A stretch of 64,000 nt of DNA from Mucilaginibacter sp. Lineage in GTDB: Bacteria > Bacteroidota > Bacteroidia > Sphingobacteriales > Sphingobacteriaceae. The notes beneath the pieces were generated by a model, which was not told the DNA's origin, made no database searches, and worked only from the letters and a program-made list of their open reading frames with translations. Within the stretch, counting starts at the first letter, position 1. Each line of letters starts with the position of its first letter. Location of the stretch: contig JAUCSE010000102.1 of NCBI GenBank assembly GCA_030445275.1, positions 1-64,000 of the forward strand, given 5' to 3'. Of the stretch, positions 34,455 to 43,292 are shown piece by piece. A program made the position numbers and the translations under genes.

Positions 34455-34497
34455 TGATAAGGTTATAGAATTGCCTTACAATTCTATAACCTTATCA
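34455..34497. repeat. 19-bp perfect inverted repeat upstream of the sterol-desaturase gene
   Basis: The arms TGATAAGGTTATAGAATTG (34455-34473) and its exact complement (34479-34497) flank a 5-nt loop. No U-run follows on the minus strand. It sits 27 bp before the ATG at 34428, in what would be the 5' untranslated region or promoter. Confidence 0.7.
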
Positions 34498-34619
34498 ATA
34501 TGTAACAAACATATAGACAGATTCTGAGCGAAAGCTGAATTATCCCGGTTTTTGATGATTTTAATTTAATAATTCGAAAACGATTAATTAAAACATTAGC
34601 TCAATAATAAACCATGCCC

Positions 34620-34770
34620 TTACTTACCTTCAATCCGGGCGAGTGCTTTTTTACCCGGCTCATTCTTGGGGTTCATACGTATAGATTGCTGATACATCGC
34701 AATTGCTTCTTCCTTTTTAACGGCCTTAGCTATTTTATCAACCTTAGCTATCGCATAAGTTCCAGCTTGC
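34620..34770 (-). pseudogene. Remnant of a TPR-containing protein C-terminus (copy A)
   Basis: Read leftward, the frame ends 'KKEEAIAMYQQSIRMNPKN' then EPGKKALARIEGK and a stop. This is a typical last TPR helix pair plus tail, as seen at the C-terminus of Bacteroidota serine-hydrolase/beta-lactamase-like proteins. There is no plausible full-length gene: the frame upstream runs into the Kelch gene's 3' end. Its last 66 bases are duplicated at 36143-36208. Confidence 0.55.
34623..34688. repeat. 66-bp direct repeat, left copy
   Basis: Positions 34623-34688 match 36143-36208 with one mismatch (CCGGCT against CCGACT). The two copies bracket 1454 bp containing the Kelch gene and the rest of a TPR remnant. 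Confidence 0.9.
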
Positions 34771-34806
34771 CAGGAGCATAAAGGCCTTGAAACATCCAGG
34801 CTTTTC

Positions 34807-36072
34807 TTATTCTTCGGCAGCCAATACATCCTTCAGATCAACTGCCTGCACATTACTCATTCCATAAACACTCAGCACTCCGCCGCCGCCAATGATCATT
34901 AAATGATTGGATAACACAACCGCGTTAGCATGTCTTCGGCCAATTACGTCAGATTTAATTTGAGTAAATTTATTTGTCCGGGTATTTAAAAAACCGGTAA
35001 ACGCGTTGTCTTCATATCCACCTGCAACAAAAATTAAATGCCCGCAAGCTGCCACACCGTTTGCCGATACATTTCTGGGTAATTTACCGATCAGTTTCCA
35101 TAGCCTGTTTTTAATATCATAGGCATAGATGTTTTTATTGGGGGTACGATATTGCGGCTCGTAACCTCCAAACGTATATAAAATACCATCAACAATTGTC
35201 CCCGCTGTTTGCTGCTCCTGGGGCATGTTGGGTAATTTTGTAAATGTTAACGTTGATGGATCAAATTCATAAAAAGTACCAGACCCTATATTTCCGCCCG
35301 AGCGTTCATCATTTGCGCCTGTAGCACCTCCAAACAGGTAAATCTTATTTTCCCAAACAGCCGATCCTCCATAGGCCGTAGGCATCGGGTTCTTTACGGG
35401 CAATATTTCCGCTTTTCCTGTTTTAACATCAATAGCTTCAATATTATCAGCGTATATAAAATGTAGCCAGGAAGTTATTCCGCCTATAACATATATTTTT
35501 TGTGTTGCCGGCACATAACAGGCCGTTGCTTGTACTCTTGGAGTTAACCCGTTTGCCAATTCTGACCATTCATTTGCATGCGGGTCATATTTTAATGCCT
35601 GGGTAAGCATTGATCTTCCGGAAAAACCACTTATGGTATAGGCATAAAGACTATCAGCTACGCAAGCATTATAAACCATTGGGAAAGGCAAACTCTTAAC
35701 GTTTTTAAATGATAAACTTACCGGGGTATTTTTTACAATTACCTCATTCAGCGCAACAAGATCTACATCTAACGTAATGATCAGCTCTTTATCATTTAAA
35801 ATAGCTCTGCCGGTAATTGATTTATGTTTATAGCCCACACAGGTGATCAGGATATGATCGTTTTTATCCAACGGTTGTTTGTCAAATTGTAATTTTCCCT
35901 CACTATTAAATAATAGCGTGTAATTTTTTGTTTTATTAAAAAACGTGGCCTTTGCTATGGGATGCCCTGCATTGTCCTGAACAGAAATAATGCGACCTGG
36001 TTTGGCAAAAACCGGGGTTAAAAAACTATAAATAATTAAACAAAAGCAAAAAATAAGGTACTTAGTTTTCAT
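34807..36072 (-). CDS. Exported Kelch-repeat protein with carboxypeptidase-regulatory-like N-terminus
   Basis: The 421-residue protein has a signal peptide ending TPVFA and an N-terminal beta domain at about 28-115 (IISVQDNAGHPIAKATFFN, 'ILITCVGYKHKSI'). A Kelch-type propeller follows from about 125, with repeats marked by 'IYVIGG', 'IYLFGGAT', 'LYTFGGYE', 'IFVAGGYE' and 'LMIIGGGG'. Five or six blades are visible. It is presumably an envelope protein involved in binding rather than catalysis. The gene is bracketed by a 66-bp direct repeat derived from another gene's 3' end, suggesting arrival by duplication or insertion. Confidence 0.85.
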   Translation of the reverse strand: MKTKYLIFCFCLIIYSFLTPVFAKPGRIISVQDNAGHPIAKATFFNKTKNYTLLFNSEGKLQFDKQPLDKNDHILITCVGYKHKSITGRAILNDKELIITLDVDLVALNEVIVKNTPVSLSFKNVKSLPFPMVYNACVADSLYAYTISGFSGRSMLTQALKYDPHANEWSELANGLTPRVQATACYVPATQKIYVIGGITSWLHFIYADNIEAIDVKTGKAEILPVKNPMPTAYGGSAVWENKIYLFGGATGANDERSGGNIGSGTFYEFDPSTLTFTKLPNMPQEQQTAGTIVDGILYTFGGYEPQYRTPNKNIYAYDIKNRLWKLIGKLPRNVSANGVAACGHLIFVAGGYEDNAFTGFLNTRTNKFTQIKSDVIGRRHANAVVLSNHLMIIGGGGVLSVYGMSNVQAVDLKDVLAAEE

Positions 36073-36142
36073 GTTCGGTTTACTTCATGAAATATAAATC
36101 TTTTACTTAATAAATTATTGAACAATCAAGACTTTATTTAGG

Positions 36143-36208
36143 CTTACCTTCAATCCGGGCGAGTGCTTTTTTACCCGACTCATTCTTGGGGTTCATACGT
36201 ATAGATTG
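36143..36208. repeat. 66-bp direct repeat, right copy (TPR-protein 3' remnant)
   Basis: This copy encodes the same tail 'QSIRMNPKNESGKKALARIE' on the minus strand with one amino-acid change, and then breaks off 15 bp from the stop of the outer-membrane receptor gene. It has no start and cannot be a gene. Confidence 0.88.
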
Positions 36209-36223
36209 GTTTATACCTCTCTT

Positions 36224-38662
36224 TTAATTCCCTACCCGGCTTTTCTCGCTTTCGGCACCATTGGTATCGTGTTTACGCTGACCTGCAATGGTTTTACCGA
36301 AACGGTAACTCAGGGAAATAACCCCGGAACGAGTGTCAACTACATTGCGAAAATCAGCTCGGGTATTTGCCAGATTGTTGATCATGCCATTATTAATGTC
36401 TGTTTTAAACAGATCATTCAACACCAGTTTTATAGTAGTACTGGGGGATAGCTTTTTGGAAATAGCTGTATTTATCCTTTTCCTGCTGCCTATAGTAAAT
36501 TGCGCATTTGTAAGCTTGCTCCGGTAATATCCATCAAGCTGTATCGTCCAATCTTTAGGGAGCTTAAATTGCCAAACGGGTTGGATAAAGCAATAGATTC
36601 CCTGTGTATTTAGCCCTCCTGTATAAAAATCGCTTACTGTATGCAGATTATGTAAACTGGCAAACAAATGAAAATTGAGCCATTTAGCCGGATCAAACGT
36701 GGCATCTACGTCAACCCCTTTATCTGTATAATGCCCTAGATTTCCGGGACGGCTGTAATAAATGCCATCCACAATTTCTATCGTTTCATTTACATCATCT
36801 TTGGTTTTGCTATAGCTAAATGTGGTAGTGATGTTTTTCCAGGTGTGCGAAAGTTCTACTTTGTTAGTGTACGATGGTTTTAAAAATGGGTTACCGGCAT
36901 AATAAGTAAACTTATCCAATGGCGAGAGGAACGGATTCAAAGAATTATATGAAGGCCGGTCAATGCGCCTGCCATAGTTAAGGCCTATAGTTTGATGACC
37001 TGCAGTATCCAATTTATATTGTAAATAAACGGTTGGGAACAAGCCGTTATAATTCCGCTTAAAAACAGAATCAGGCTTTTGTACATTACCCAGCTGGTGC
37101 CCGTCTGATGTGGTATTTTCAAACCTCAAGCCTATTTGTATAGCGAACCTCTTCCAATCTTTATTGATATTGATATAGCCGGCGTTGATCTGTTCTTTGT
37201 AAATAAAATGATTGGTTTTATCATAATCAGGCGTTGTTATGTTATCTATCGTAGAAAAATAGTCGGCAATGTTATCTGTTTTGGTATAGCTGGTTTTAAC
37301 ACCTGCGGCCAGTTTTAGCCCATTATTTAAAGGGTGTGTATAATCGGCTTTGGCCGAATAGATCTGAATGTTACCAGGCAGGTGCCCCGTAAGTATATCA
37401 TTATTGGTTATACTACCATCGGGCAAATAGCTGATATTATTAAATAACTGGTTATTGTTGGTGCGATAAGTCAGATAATCCATATCGGCGGTCAGTTCCC
37501 GGCCACTTTTATCATACTGGTGGCGATAATTAAGATTGATACCGCCATTTTTAAAATTCCGGCGTTCGTTGTTATTAGCTATAATGGTGGAGTCGAGTGT
37601 ATTGGTAGCGTCTGATAATTTACTTGCACTGTGTGTACGGAAATTACCAAAAATGATCATCCCGGTAAGCCCAATGCCCAGGGTAGTTTTATCAGAAGCA
37701 TAATAGTCAAGACCTATTTTGGTATTATAGTTTTTTGGTGTTCTTCGGATAAAGGAGTTCTGTACAAAATTGGAGGTTACGCTTCCGTCGGTATTCAAAA
37801 AATGCCGGTTAATATTAAGGTCGCTATACCCATTCCCTGAACTAAAAGCCAGATTACCAAACAGGTTTATTTTATTATTACGATAATTAAAATTAAAACT
37901 ATTGTTGGTACGGGTATATACACCTTGCATAAGGCTCAGGTTAATACCACCGTTAAATCCTTTTATTTTGCTTTTCTTAGTTCGGATATTGATAACCCCT
38001 CCGGTGCCTGCGGCATCATATTTAGCTGGTGGGTTAGGCATCAGTTCTACCTGGTCAATACTGGAGGCCGAGAGTGATCGCAAGTAATTCTCCAGGTCGG
38101 TACCGGAAAGATAAGTGGGCTTCCCATCAATAAATATTTGAACACCACTTTTACCTTTCAGACTAATAGCTCCATTCTGATCAACGAAAACACCCGGCGA
38201 TTTCTCCAACACATCCATTGCAGTAGCTCCAGCATTACTGATCAAAGCATCAACATTCACTACTGTACGGTCAATTTGATGCTCTACCAAAGGCCTTTGC
38301 GAAGTTACCGATACCTCTTTTAACATGGTTCCGCCTTGCTGCAACGCTATAACAGGTAATATTTTATCCTGATCAAGCCGAATAAGTGCGCTTTTATAGG
38401 ATGGATACCCAACCATAGTAATGGAAAGTTTATAATCGCCCTTTTTTAGATTTTCAAACAAGTAATTGCCAGCTGCATCTGCCAAAGCAGTTTTTATCAA
38501 TACCGAATCAGCTGCTCTGTTCAGGTAAACCGCGGCTCCTGCCAAAGCCTTGCCATCTACAGCGATTACTTTACCGCTTAAGGTTAAACTGCTTTGCGCA
38601 TATACAAAAGTTGAGGCAATAGTAAGCCAGGCGGCTAAAAAAGTCGCGATTTTCAAATTCAT
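36224..38662 (-). CDS. TonB-receptor-like outer-membrane barrel protein (OMP_b-brl_3 type)
   Basis: The 812-residue protein has a signal peptide ending TFVYAQ, a carboxypeptidase-regulatory-like domain (about 26-110), a plug domain with 'GVQIFIDGKPTYLSGTDLEN' and 'IDQVELMPNPPAKYDAAG', and a barrel with 'NYGRRIDRPSYNSLNPF'. These are the marks of the outer-membrane beta-barrel family 3 that is widespread in Bacteroidota, usually as stand-alone receptors of unknown substrate. No TonB box was identified. The C-terminus is polar rather than a typical terminal strand. A 66-bp gene remnant lies directly downstream. Confidence 0.88.
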   Translation of the reverse strand: MNLKIATFLAAWLTIASTFVYAQSSLTLSGKVIAVDGKALAGAAVYLNRAADSVLIKTALADAAGNYLFENLKKGDYKLSITMVGYPSYKSALIRLDQDKILPVIALQQGGTMLKEVSVTSQRPLVEHQIDRTVVNVDALISNAGATAMDVLEKSPGVFVDQNGAISLKGKSGVQIFIDGKPTYLSGTDLENYLRSLSASSIDQVELMPNPPAKYDAAGTGGVINIRTKKSKIKGFNGGINLSLMQGVYTRTNNSFNFNYRNNKINLFGNLAFSSGNGYSDLNINRHFLNTDGSVTSNFVQNSFIRRTPKNYNTKIGLDYYASDKTTLGIGLTGMIIFGNFRTHSASKLSDATNTLDSTIIANNNERRNFKNGGINLNYRHQYDKSGRELTADMDYLTYRTNNNQLFNNISYLPDGSITNNDILTGHLPGNIQIYSAKADYTHPLNNGLKLAAGVKTSYTKTDNIADYFSTIDNITTPDYDKTNHFIYKEQINAGYININKDWKRFAIQIGLRFENTTSDGHQLGNVQKPDSVFKRNYNGLFPTVYLQYKLDTAGHQTIGLNYGRRIDRPSYNSLNPFLSPLDKFTYYAGNPFLKPSYTNKVELSHTWKNITTTFSYSKTKDDVNETIEIVDGIYYSRPGNLGHYTDKGVDVDATFDPAKWLNFHLFASLHNLHTVSDFYTGGLNTQGIYCFIQPVWQFKLPKDWTIQLDGYYRSKLTNAQFTIGSRKRINTAISKKLSPSTTIKLVLNDLFKTDINNGMINNLANTRADFRNVVDTRSGVISLSYRFGKTIAGQRKHDTNGAESEKSRVGN

Positions 38663-38768
38663 ATAATATATGGTATTAGGTAATTTTCCCCTTAAAATTT
38701 AAAAAATCAGGCATAAATATCCACTTCCATCCCCTAGATATATTAAATTTTAAGCTATTTAATATTGT

Positions 38769-40838
38769 TTAGTTTATGGTAACGGTAGTTTTTTCTTCCC
38801 GGGTCTTTTTTGCCGGGGTATCATAATTATAATACCAGGTGTATCCATTATGACCTGTTACCTTAACATATTCGGCCCTGTATTTTTGATAAACATCATC
38901 TGGTTGTTTTTTACCATTTACTATAAACTCCTTCTCGCTTAGTTTAAATGATAATGCATTATCCTCTTTTTTAATAATGCCGTCGTTTACCATTTCGGCC
39001 ATGATCAGATCATGGTCAGCGTTAGTTTTCGAGCTTGCAGCAACGTATGGTTTATAGTCGGCAGTTCGAGCAGAACGAGCCGGAACTGCAGCTGATGCAG
39101 AACCAGCGGGTGATGCAAAAGCTGCAGAATTAGCAGGAATTGCAGAACGAGCCTGGGTTGCAGGCTTGGCGCTCTTTTTATAAAGCTGATTAAGCGAATC
39201 GCTTGTTGCTTTAGCTTTCAAAGCATTAAGCCTTTGTAAGCGGGACTGTTCTTTTTGTTTATCAGATTCGATCTTTTGTAAGCGAGAAGCCTCTTTCTGT
39301 TTATCAGATTCAAGCTTTTGCACACGGTACTGCTCTTTTTGTTTGTTGTACGCATCCTGTTTTAACAAGTACTGTTCTTTTTGCTTGTTATATGCAATCT
39401 GCTGTAAGCGATACTCCTCTTTTTGCTTATCCAAATCAACCTTTTGTGCCTGAAGAGCCAATTCCCGTTTACCAGAATCAAGCTTTTGCGCCTGACGATC
39501 TGATTTCTGCCTATCATAAGCAAGTTTTTGTTGTTGTAACGCTTTCTCCCGCTTGCCAGAATCAAGTTTTTGTACCAGACGATCTAATTTCCGATTATTA
39601 GAGACATGCTTTTGTAGCTGGGATTTCCTCAGTTTTTTCGCCTTCAAGGTATCTGTCAGGATAGGCCCGCCATTTTTAAGGGGGTTACTCACTGCCAATA
39701 AATTTAAACTCGTTTTATTTAGTTTAAAGTCTCCACGTTTCAACCTGATCTCTTTTTTAACATTTTTGGCATGAGCAGCCATTAGTTTATCTATCTTTTC
39801 GGCATTTGAAAAAGCTGCTGTAAGTAAACCCGCGCCTATCAAACAAACAGCCAGTAATGATTTTTCCATTACATTGAGGGATTGATTACTACCAGATGCC
39901 AAACGTTTAACTCTTGCCAGCAAATGATTCTGTTTACCCTTTATAGCCATAGCATAGGCAGGGGCCGATAACCTGTACTCCTGGCATGTTACCAGCGCCC
40001 TAATGTAATTTACTTTGTTACTGGTTTGCGCAATAGCTATATCATCGCAGCAGTTTTCACGTTCTGCTCTGATCAGGGCTGACAACCACAACACCGCCGG
40101 GTTAAAGAAAAACACGATCTCCAGCAAACTTTGCAGCAGGTTAACCAGATAATCCCTGCGGCGAATATGTGCCAGTTCATGCACCAATATGGCTTCGATT
40201 TCGGCCGGCGGCATAGCAGTGATCAATCCGATGGGTAACAATATCAACGGCTTCAGGTGACCTATTACCATAGGCACCTTAGCTATGCCCGATTCGGCTA
40301 TACCAACAATCCGTTGTATCCCCATTTTATCAGCCATTACTTTCACCTGTTTTTCCCAATCACCATCAATAGTAAACATCGCTTTTCGGCGCAAATGATA
40401 TAAACCATGTAATCCGGTAAGTAACTGCAAACTGCGTGCAAAAACAATCAGGAACCAAACTAACACAATGGTGTAAGCATGTTTGTTCATATAACCGATG
40501 GCCATATTAGTAACTGTTGAGCGATGAGCAACAGGTTGATCTGTTTTAATCGATGTCAATATATTACCTGTATGTGTCTGAAAAGCAACCGGAACGTTGG
40601 TATGATCATGTACACGGTTAAGCTGTGTAATAAACGTACAGATGGTAGCAGTTGCAAACACTACAAGTCCAGCTATCAGTAAGTTATACCGTTTGGCCGG
40701 TGTTAGTTTACGAGTACAAGTAACAACCAGCCCGGCAAATGCCGCCAGGATCAGTCCCTGCCACAACGAATGCAGCAAAGTGGTACAAAGCGCCTTAATT
40801 ACATCATCAGATAGTGTGTTTACAGCAAAGTTTTCCAT
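38769..40838 (-). CDS. M56 family (BlaR1-like) membrane metallopeptidase with 14-residue coiled repeats
   Basis: I start at the ATG at 40838 (689 residues). The N-terminal 330 residues hold four membrane helices and the zinc protease motif HELAH (H220, H224), with the third ligand region RAERENCCDD. After the last helix, nine exact 14-residue repeats run from about 410 to 535 (for example KLESDKQKEASRLQ and KIESDKQKEQSRLQ), a long predicted coiled coil. The C-terminal 100 residues (FKLSEKEFIVNGKKQPDDVY) are usual for Bacteroidota members and there is no penicillin-binding domain. It probably cleaves the BlaI-type repressor encoded 23 bp upstream upon an unknown envelope signal. Confidence 0.9.
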   Translation of the reverse strand: MENFAVNTLSDDVIKALCTTLLHSLWQGLILAAFAGLVVTCTRKLTPAKRYNLLIAGLVVFATATICTFITQLNRVHDHTNVPVAFQTHTGNILTSIKTDQPVAHRSTVTNMAIGYMNKHAYTIVLVWFLIVFARSLQLLTGLHGLYHLRRKAMFTIDGDWEKQVKVMADKMGIQRIVGIAESGIAKVPMVIGHLKPLILLPIGLITAMPPAEIEAILVHELAHIRRRDYLVNLLQSLLEIVFFFNPAVLWLSALIRAERENCCDDIAIAQTSNKVNYIRALVTCQEYRLSAPAYAMAIKGKQNHLLARVKRLASGSNQSLNVMEKSLLAVCLIGAGLLTAAFSNAEKIDKLMAAHAKNVKKEIRLKRGDFKLNKTSLNLLAVSNPLKNGGPILTDTLKAKKLRKSQLQKHVSNNRKLDRLVQKLDSGKREKALQQQKLAYDRQKSDRQAQKLDSGKRELALQAQKVDLDKQKEEYRLQQIAYNKQKEQYLLKQDAYNKQKEQYRVQKLESDKQKEASRLQKIESDKQKEQSRLQRLNALKAKATSDSLNQLYKKSAKPATQARSAIPANSAAFASPAGSASAAVPARSARTADYKPYVAASSKTNADHDLIMAEMVNDGIIKKEDNALSFKLSEKEFIVNGKKQPDDVYQKYRAEYVKVTGHNGYTWYYNYDTPAKKTREEKTTVTIN

Positions 40839-40861
40839 GATTGTCTGCACTAATATTTTAA

Positions 40862-41251
40862 CTATTCTTCCAATTTTTTGAGTAACTCTTTTATCTCCTG
40901 CAATTCCTGCTCGCTTGTTTTTTTGTTGCCCAGTAATTGCATTACTAATTTACTGGCCGATCCTTTATACATGGTATCAACAAATTTATCAAGCAAATGA
41001 GCCTTAGTTTTCTGCTCCTCTTCGGCCACCCGGTATATGTGCTTCATCTGGCTTTCATCACGTTTCAGGATACCTTTATCGGCCATAATCTGCATCAGTT
41101 TCAATGTAGTGGTATAATTTACATCCTTCTGCTTTAACAATTCATCATTTACGGTACGCACGGTTGATGGCCCCTGTTCCCATAATACCTGTAGTATCTC
41201 CAACTCTGATCTGGTTGGTTCTAATTGCTTATTTTGATCTTTTTCACTCAT
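40862..41251 (-). CDS. BlaI/MecI/CopY family repressor
   Basis: The 129-residue protein has the winged-helix domain of BlaI: 'TRSELEILQVLWEQGPSTV' then 'TVNDELLKQKDVNYTTTLKLMQIMADKG' and 'RDESQMKHIYRVA'. A C-terminal dimerisation helix (LLDKFVDTMYKGSASKLV..) follows. Family knowledge: the repressor is inactivated by cleavage by its M56 partner. The partner gene is 23 bp downstream, so the pair forms an autoregulated operon. Targets other than itself are not apparent in the window. Confidence 0.92.
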   Translation of the reverse strand: MSEKDQNKQLEPTRSELEILQVLWEQGPSTVRTVNDELLKQKDVNYTTTLKLMQIMADKGILKRDESQMKHIYRVAEEEQKTKAHLLDKFVDTMYKGSASKLVMQLLGNKKTSEQELQEIKELLKKLEE

Positions 41252-41355
41252 GACATATCAAAGGTAGAAAATTTTTCGTACGAAACAAATATTATGATAC
41301 TTTTTTTTCTATCTCCCTGTATTTCATACCATTTCCATGATCTGGATCACAAAAA

Positions 41356-41393
41356 AAGAGGGCCTGCTTATAATAAGCAAAACCCTCTTTTCC
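41356..41393 (-). terminator. Intrinsic terminator after the NTF2-like gene
   Basis: AAAAGAGGG and CCCTCTTTT form the outer stem, with GCTTATAATAAGC inside. The minus-strand RNA continues into a run of U. It separates the exported NTF2-like gene from the BlaI/M56 operon. Confidence 0.8.
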
Positions 41394-41441
41394 AAATTTC
41401 ATATTGAAGACGTTTAATCTTCCAAAAACGTTACAAAGTAT

Positions 41442-41897
41442 TTACGGAATTTTTACCGCCTGGCGAGCCAGTAGCTGCCATTGAGTTTTATTTTTAACCC
41501 ATACCAGCAGTATCCCCAGTTTTACAGTGCCAGGACCCTTACCTTTATCATTGCTTGCGCCCGAAAGTATATGACGTACAATGGCTGTATTGCCTTCAAT
41601 TTTAATAGTTTGTTCTGTCAAATCAATGGACACAAAATCTGATGCACCCGTAGCCAGATCACTTATAAATTCTTTTTTAGTTTGCACCTTACCGCTTGAA
41701 TGGCCATAGCTTAATTCGCTCAGGGTTAGTTTATCAAGGGTTACCGTATCGGCATCCACCATTGCTTTACGCAATTGATCAACCGCATTTGCTACTTCAG
41801 TCATTGATTTTGAATTTTGAGCAAAAGGTTTTTGCAGGTTAATTACCAATGCTATGGTTAAGCACATCAGCGTTTTTAATAAAAAAGATCTTTTCAT
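41442..41897 (-). CDS. Exported NTF2-like (DUF4440) protein
   Basis: This 151-residue protein has a signal peptide ending KPFAQ and an NTF2/DUF4440 fold: an N-terminal helix 'VDQLRKAMVDADTVTLDKL', 'LSYGHSSGKVQTKKEFISDL', then strands 'IEGNTAIVRHIL' and 'WQLLARQAVKI'. Such proteins bind small molecules or act as structural modules; no catalytic residues can be assigned. It is a single gene on the minus strand before the YchF gene. Confidence 0.85.
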   Translation of the reverse strand: MKRSFLLKTLMCLTIALVINLQKPFAQNSKSMTEVANAVDQLRKAMVDADTVTLDKLTLSELSYGHSSGKVQTKKEFISDLATGASDFVSIDLTEQTIKIEGNTAIVRHILSGASNDKGKGPGTVKLGILLVWVKNKTQWQLLARQAVKIP

Positions 41898-41937
41898 AAC
41901 GGTTTTTCAAATTTAGGTTATTCTCAGACCGCGACCG

Positions 41938-43041
41938 TTATACGTTAAACCTGAAATGCATAATGTCGCCATCCTGCACAATATAGGTTTTTCCTTCAAC
42001 AGCCAGCTTACCGTTTTCTTTTATTACAGCTTCTGAGCCATTAAATTTAACAAAATCCTCATATTTAATTACCTCAGCGCGAATAAATCCTTTTTCAAAA
42101 TCGGTATGGATAACACCCGCGGCCTGTGGCGCGGTAAAACCCTGTGTAATTGTCCAGGCACGTACCTCCTGCACACCGGCGGTAAAATAAGTAGCCAGGT
42201 CAAGCAGGCGGTAAGCCGCTTTAATCAGCTTATTAACACCTGATTCTGCCAAACCCAAATCTTCCAGAAACATTTGGCGCTCCTCGTAAGTTTCCATTTG
42301 TGCAATTTCCGACTCTATTTGTGCCGATATGATCAGTACTTCCGCATTTTCTTCCTTTACAGCCGCCTTTACCTTCTCTACATAAGCATTACCGGTATTT
42401 ACTGATGCCTCGTCAACATTACAAACATACAATACCGGTTTGGCTGTAAGCAACCATATATCGGCAATGTATTCCTTATCCTCTTCGGCAACCGGAGCGG
42501 TGCGGGCAGATTTACCAGCAAGCATATGATTTTTATAAACGGTTAAAACGTCGAAGGTTTTTTTGGCCTCTTTGTCGCCACCAGTTTTAGCCATCTTTTC
42601 AACCTTCTGGATCTTTTTTTCTATCGAATCCAGATCTTTCAGTTGCAGCTCAGTATCAATGATCTCTTTATCACGTATCGGGTCAACAGAACCATCAACG
42701 TGAATTACGTTATCATTATCAAAGCAGCGCAACACGTGTATAATAGCGTTGGTAGCACGTATATTAGCTAAAAACTGGTTGCCCAAACCTTCGCCTTTAC
42801 TGGCACCTTTCACCAAGCCTGCTATATCAACAATTTCAATAACGTTGGGCACTATGTTTTTTGGTTGAACTATTTCGGTAAGCTTGGTTAAACGCTCATC
42901 CGGTACCGTAATTACACCCACATTAGGCTCAATGGTACAAAACGGAAAGTTGGCCGCCTGCGCCTTGGCATTTGATAAGCAATTAAAAAGTGTTGATTTG
43001 CCCACATTTGGTAAACCCACTATCCCACATTGTAAACCCAT
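41938..43041 (-). CDS. ychF: YchF/Ola1 family ATPase
   Basis: The 367-residue OBG-family protein has P-loop GLPNVGKST (about 9-17), switch region 'NFPFCTIEPNVG' and G3 'DIAGLVKGASKGEGLGN'. Instead of NKxD it has NVDE, the change that makes YchF prefer ATP. The C-terminal TGS domain ends 'VQDGDIMHFRFNV'. It binds ribosomes and influences the oxidative-stress response and translation; it is conserved in nearly all bacteria. Full length for the family. Confidence 0.97.
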   Translation of the reverse strand: MGLQCGIVGLPNVGKSTLFNCLSNAKAQAANFPFCTIEPNVGVITVPDERLTKLTEIVQPKNIVPNVIEIVDIAGLVKGASKGEGLGNQFLANIRATNAIIHVLRCFDNDNVIHVDGSVDPIRDKEIIDTELQLKDLDSIEKKIQKVEKMAKTGGDKEAKKTFDVLTVYKNHMLAGKSARTAPVAEEDKEYIADIWLLTAKPVLYVCNVDEASVNTGNAYVEKVKAAVKEENAEVLIISAQIESEIAQMETYEERQMFLEDLGLAESGVNKLIKAAYRLLDLATYFTAGVQEVRAWTITQGFTAPQAAGVIHTDFEKGFIRAEVIKYEDFVKFNGSEAVIKENGKLAVEGKTYIVQDGDIMHFRFNV

Positions 43042-43292
43042 TTTTGTAAAACTCTAAATTTCTAAATACTAAACCCTAAATTCTAAACTCCAATTTCAGG
43101 TGTAAAACACTGTTATTGAACTTTAAACAATAATCAATGACTTAATGATTAATGACCAAATGGTAATTTAAAATTTGCGCAAAGATAACAGAAAATTTTG
43201 CCTTATAATTTGAAAAAATAAACGACTTTTGCCATCGCTAAAACAAGGCAAACAGATTAATAATAAGATGTAAAAAACGAGGGGGATCTTTT

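Noticed and set aside
34771..34829. ATG-initiated 69-codon ORF overlapping the Kelch gene's 3' end
   Set aside because: Its first 25 residues come from the Kelch gene's 3' end in another frame. Only the TPR-like tail looks like former coding sequence, so it is called a remnant.
39392..39774. Overlapping plus-strand ORFs opposite the M56 repeat region
   Set aside because: They are antisense products of the 42-bp repeat (repetitive FVPDDLISAY-type sequence), not genes.
41225..41407. 60-codon plus-strand ORF over the BlaI upstream region
   Set aside because: It reads through the intrinsic terminator at 41356-41393 and has no recognisable features.
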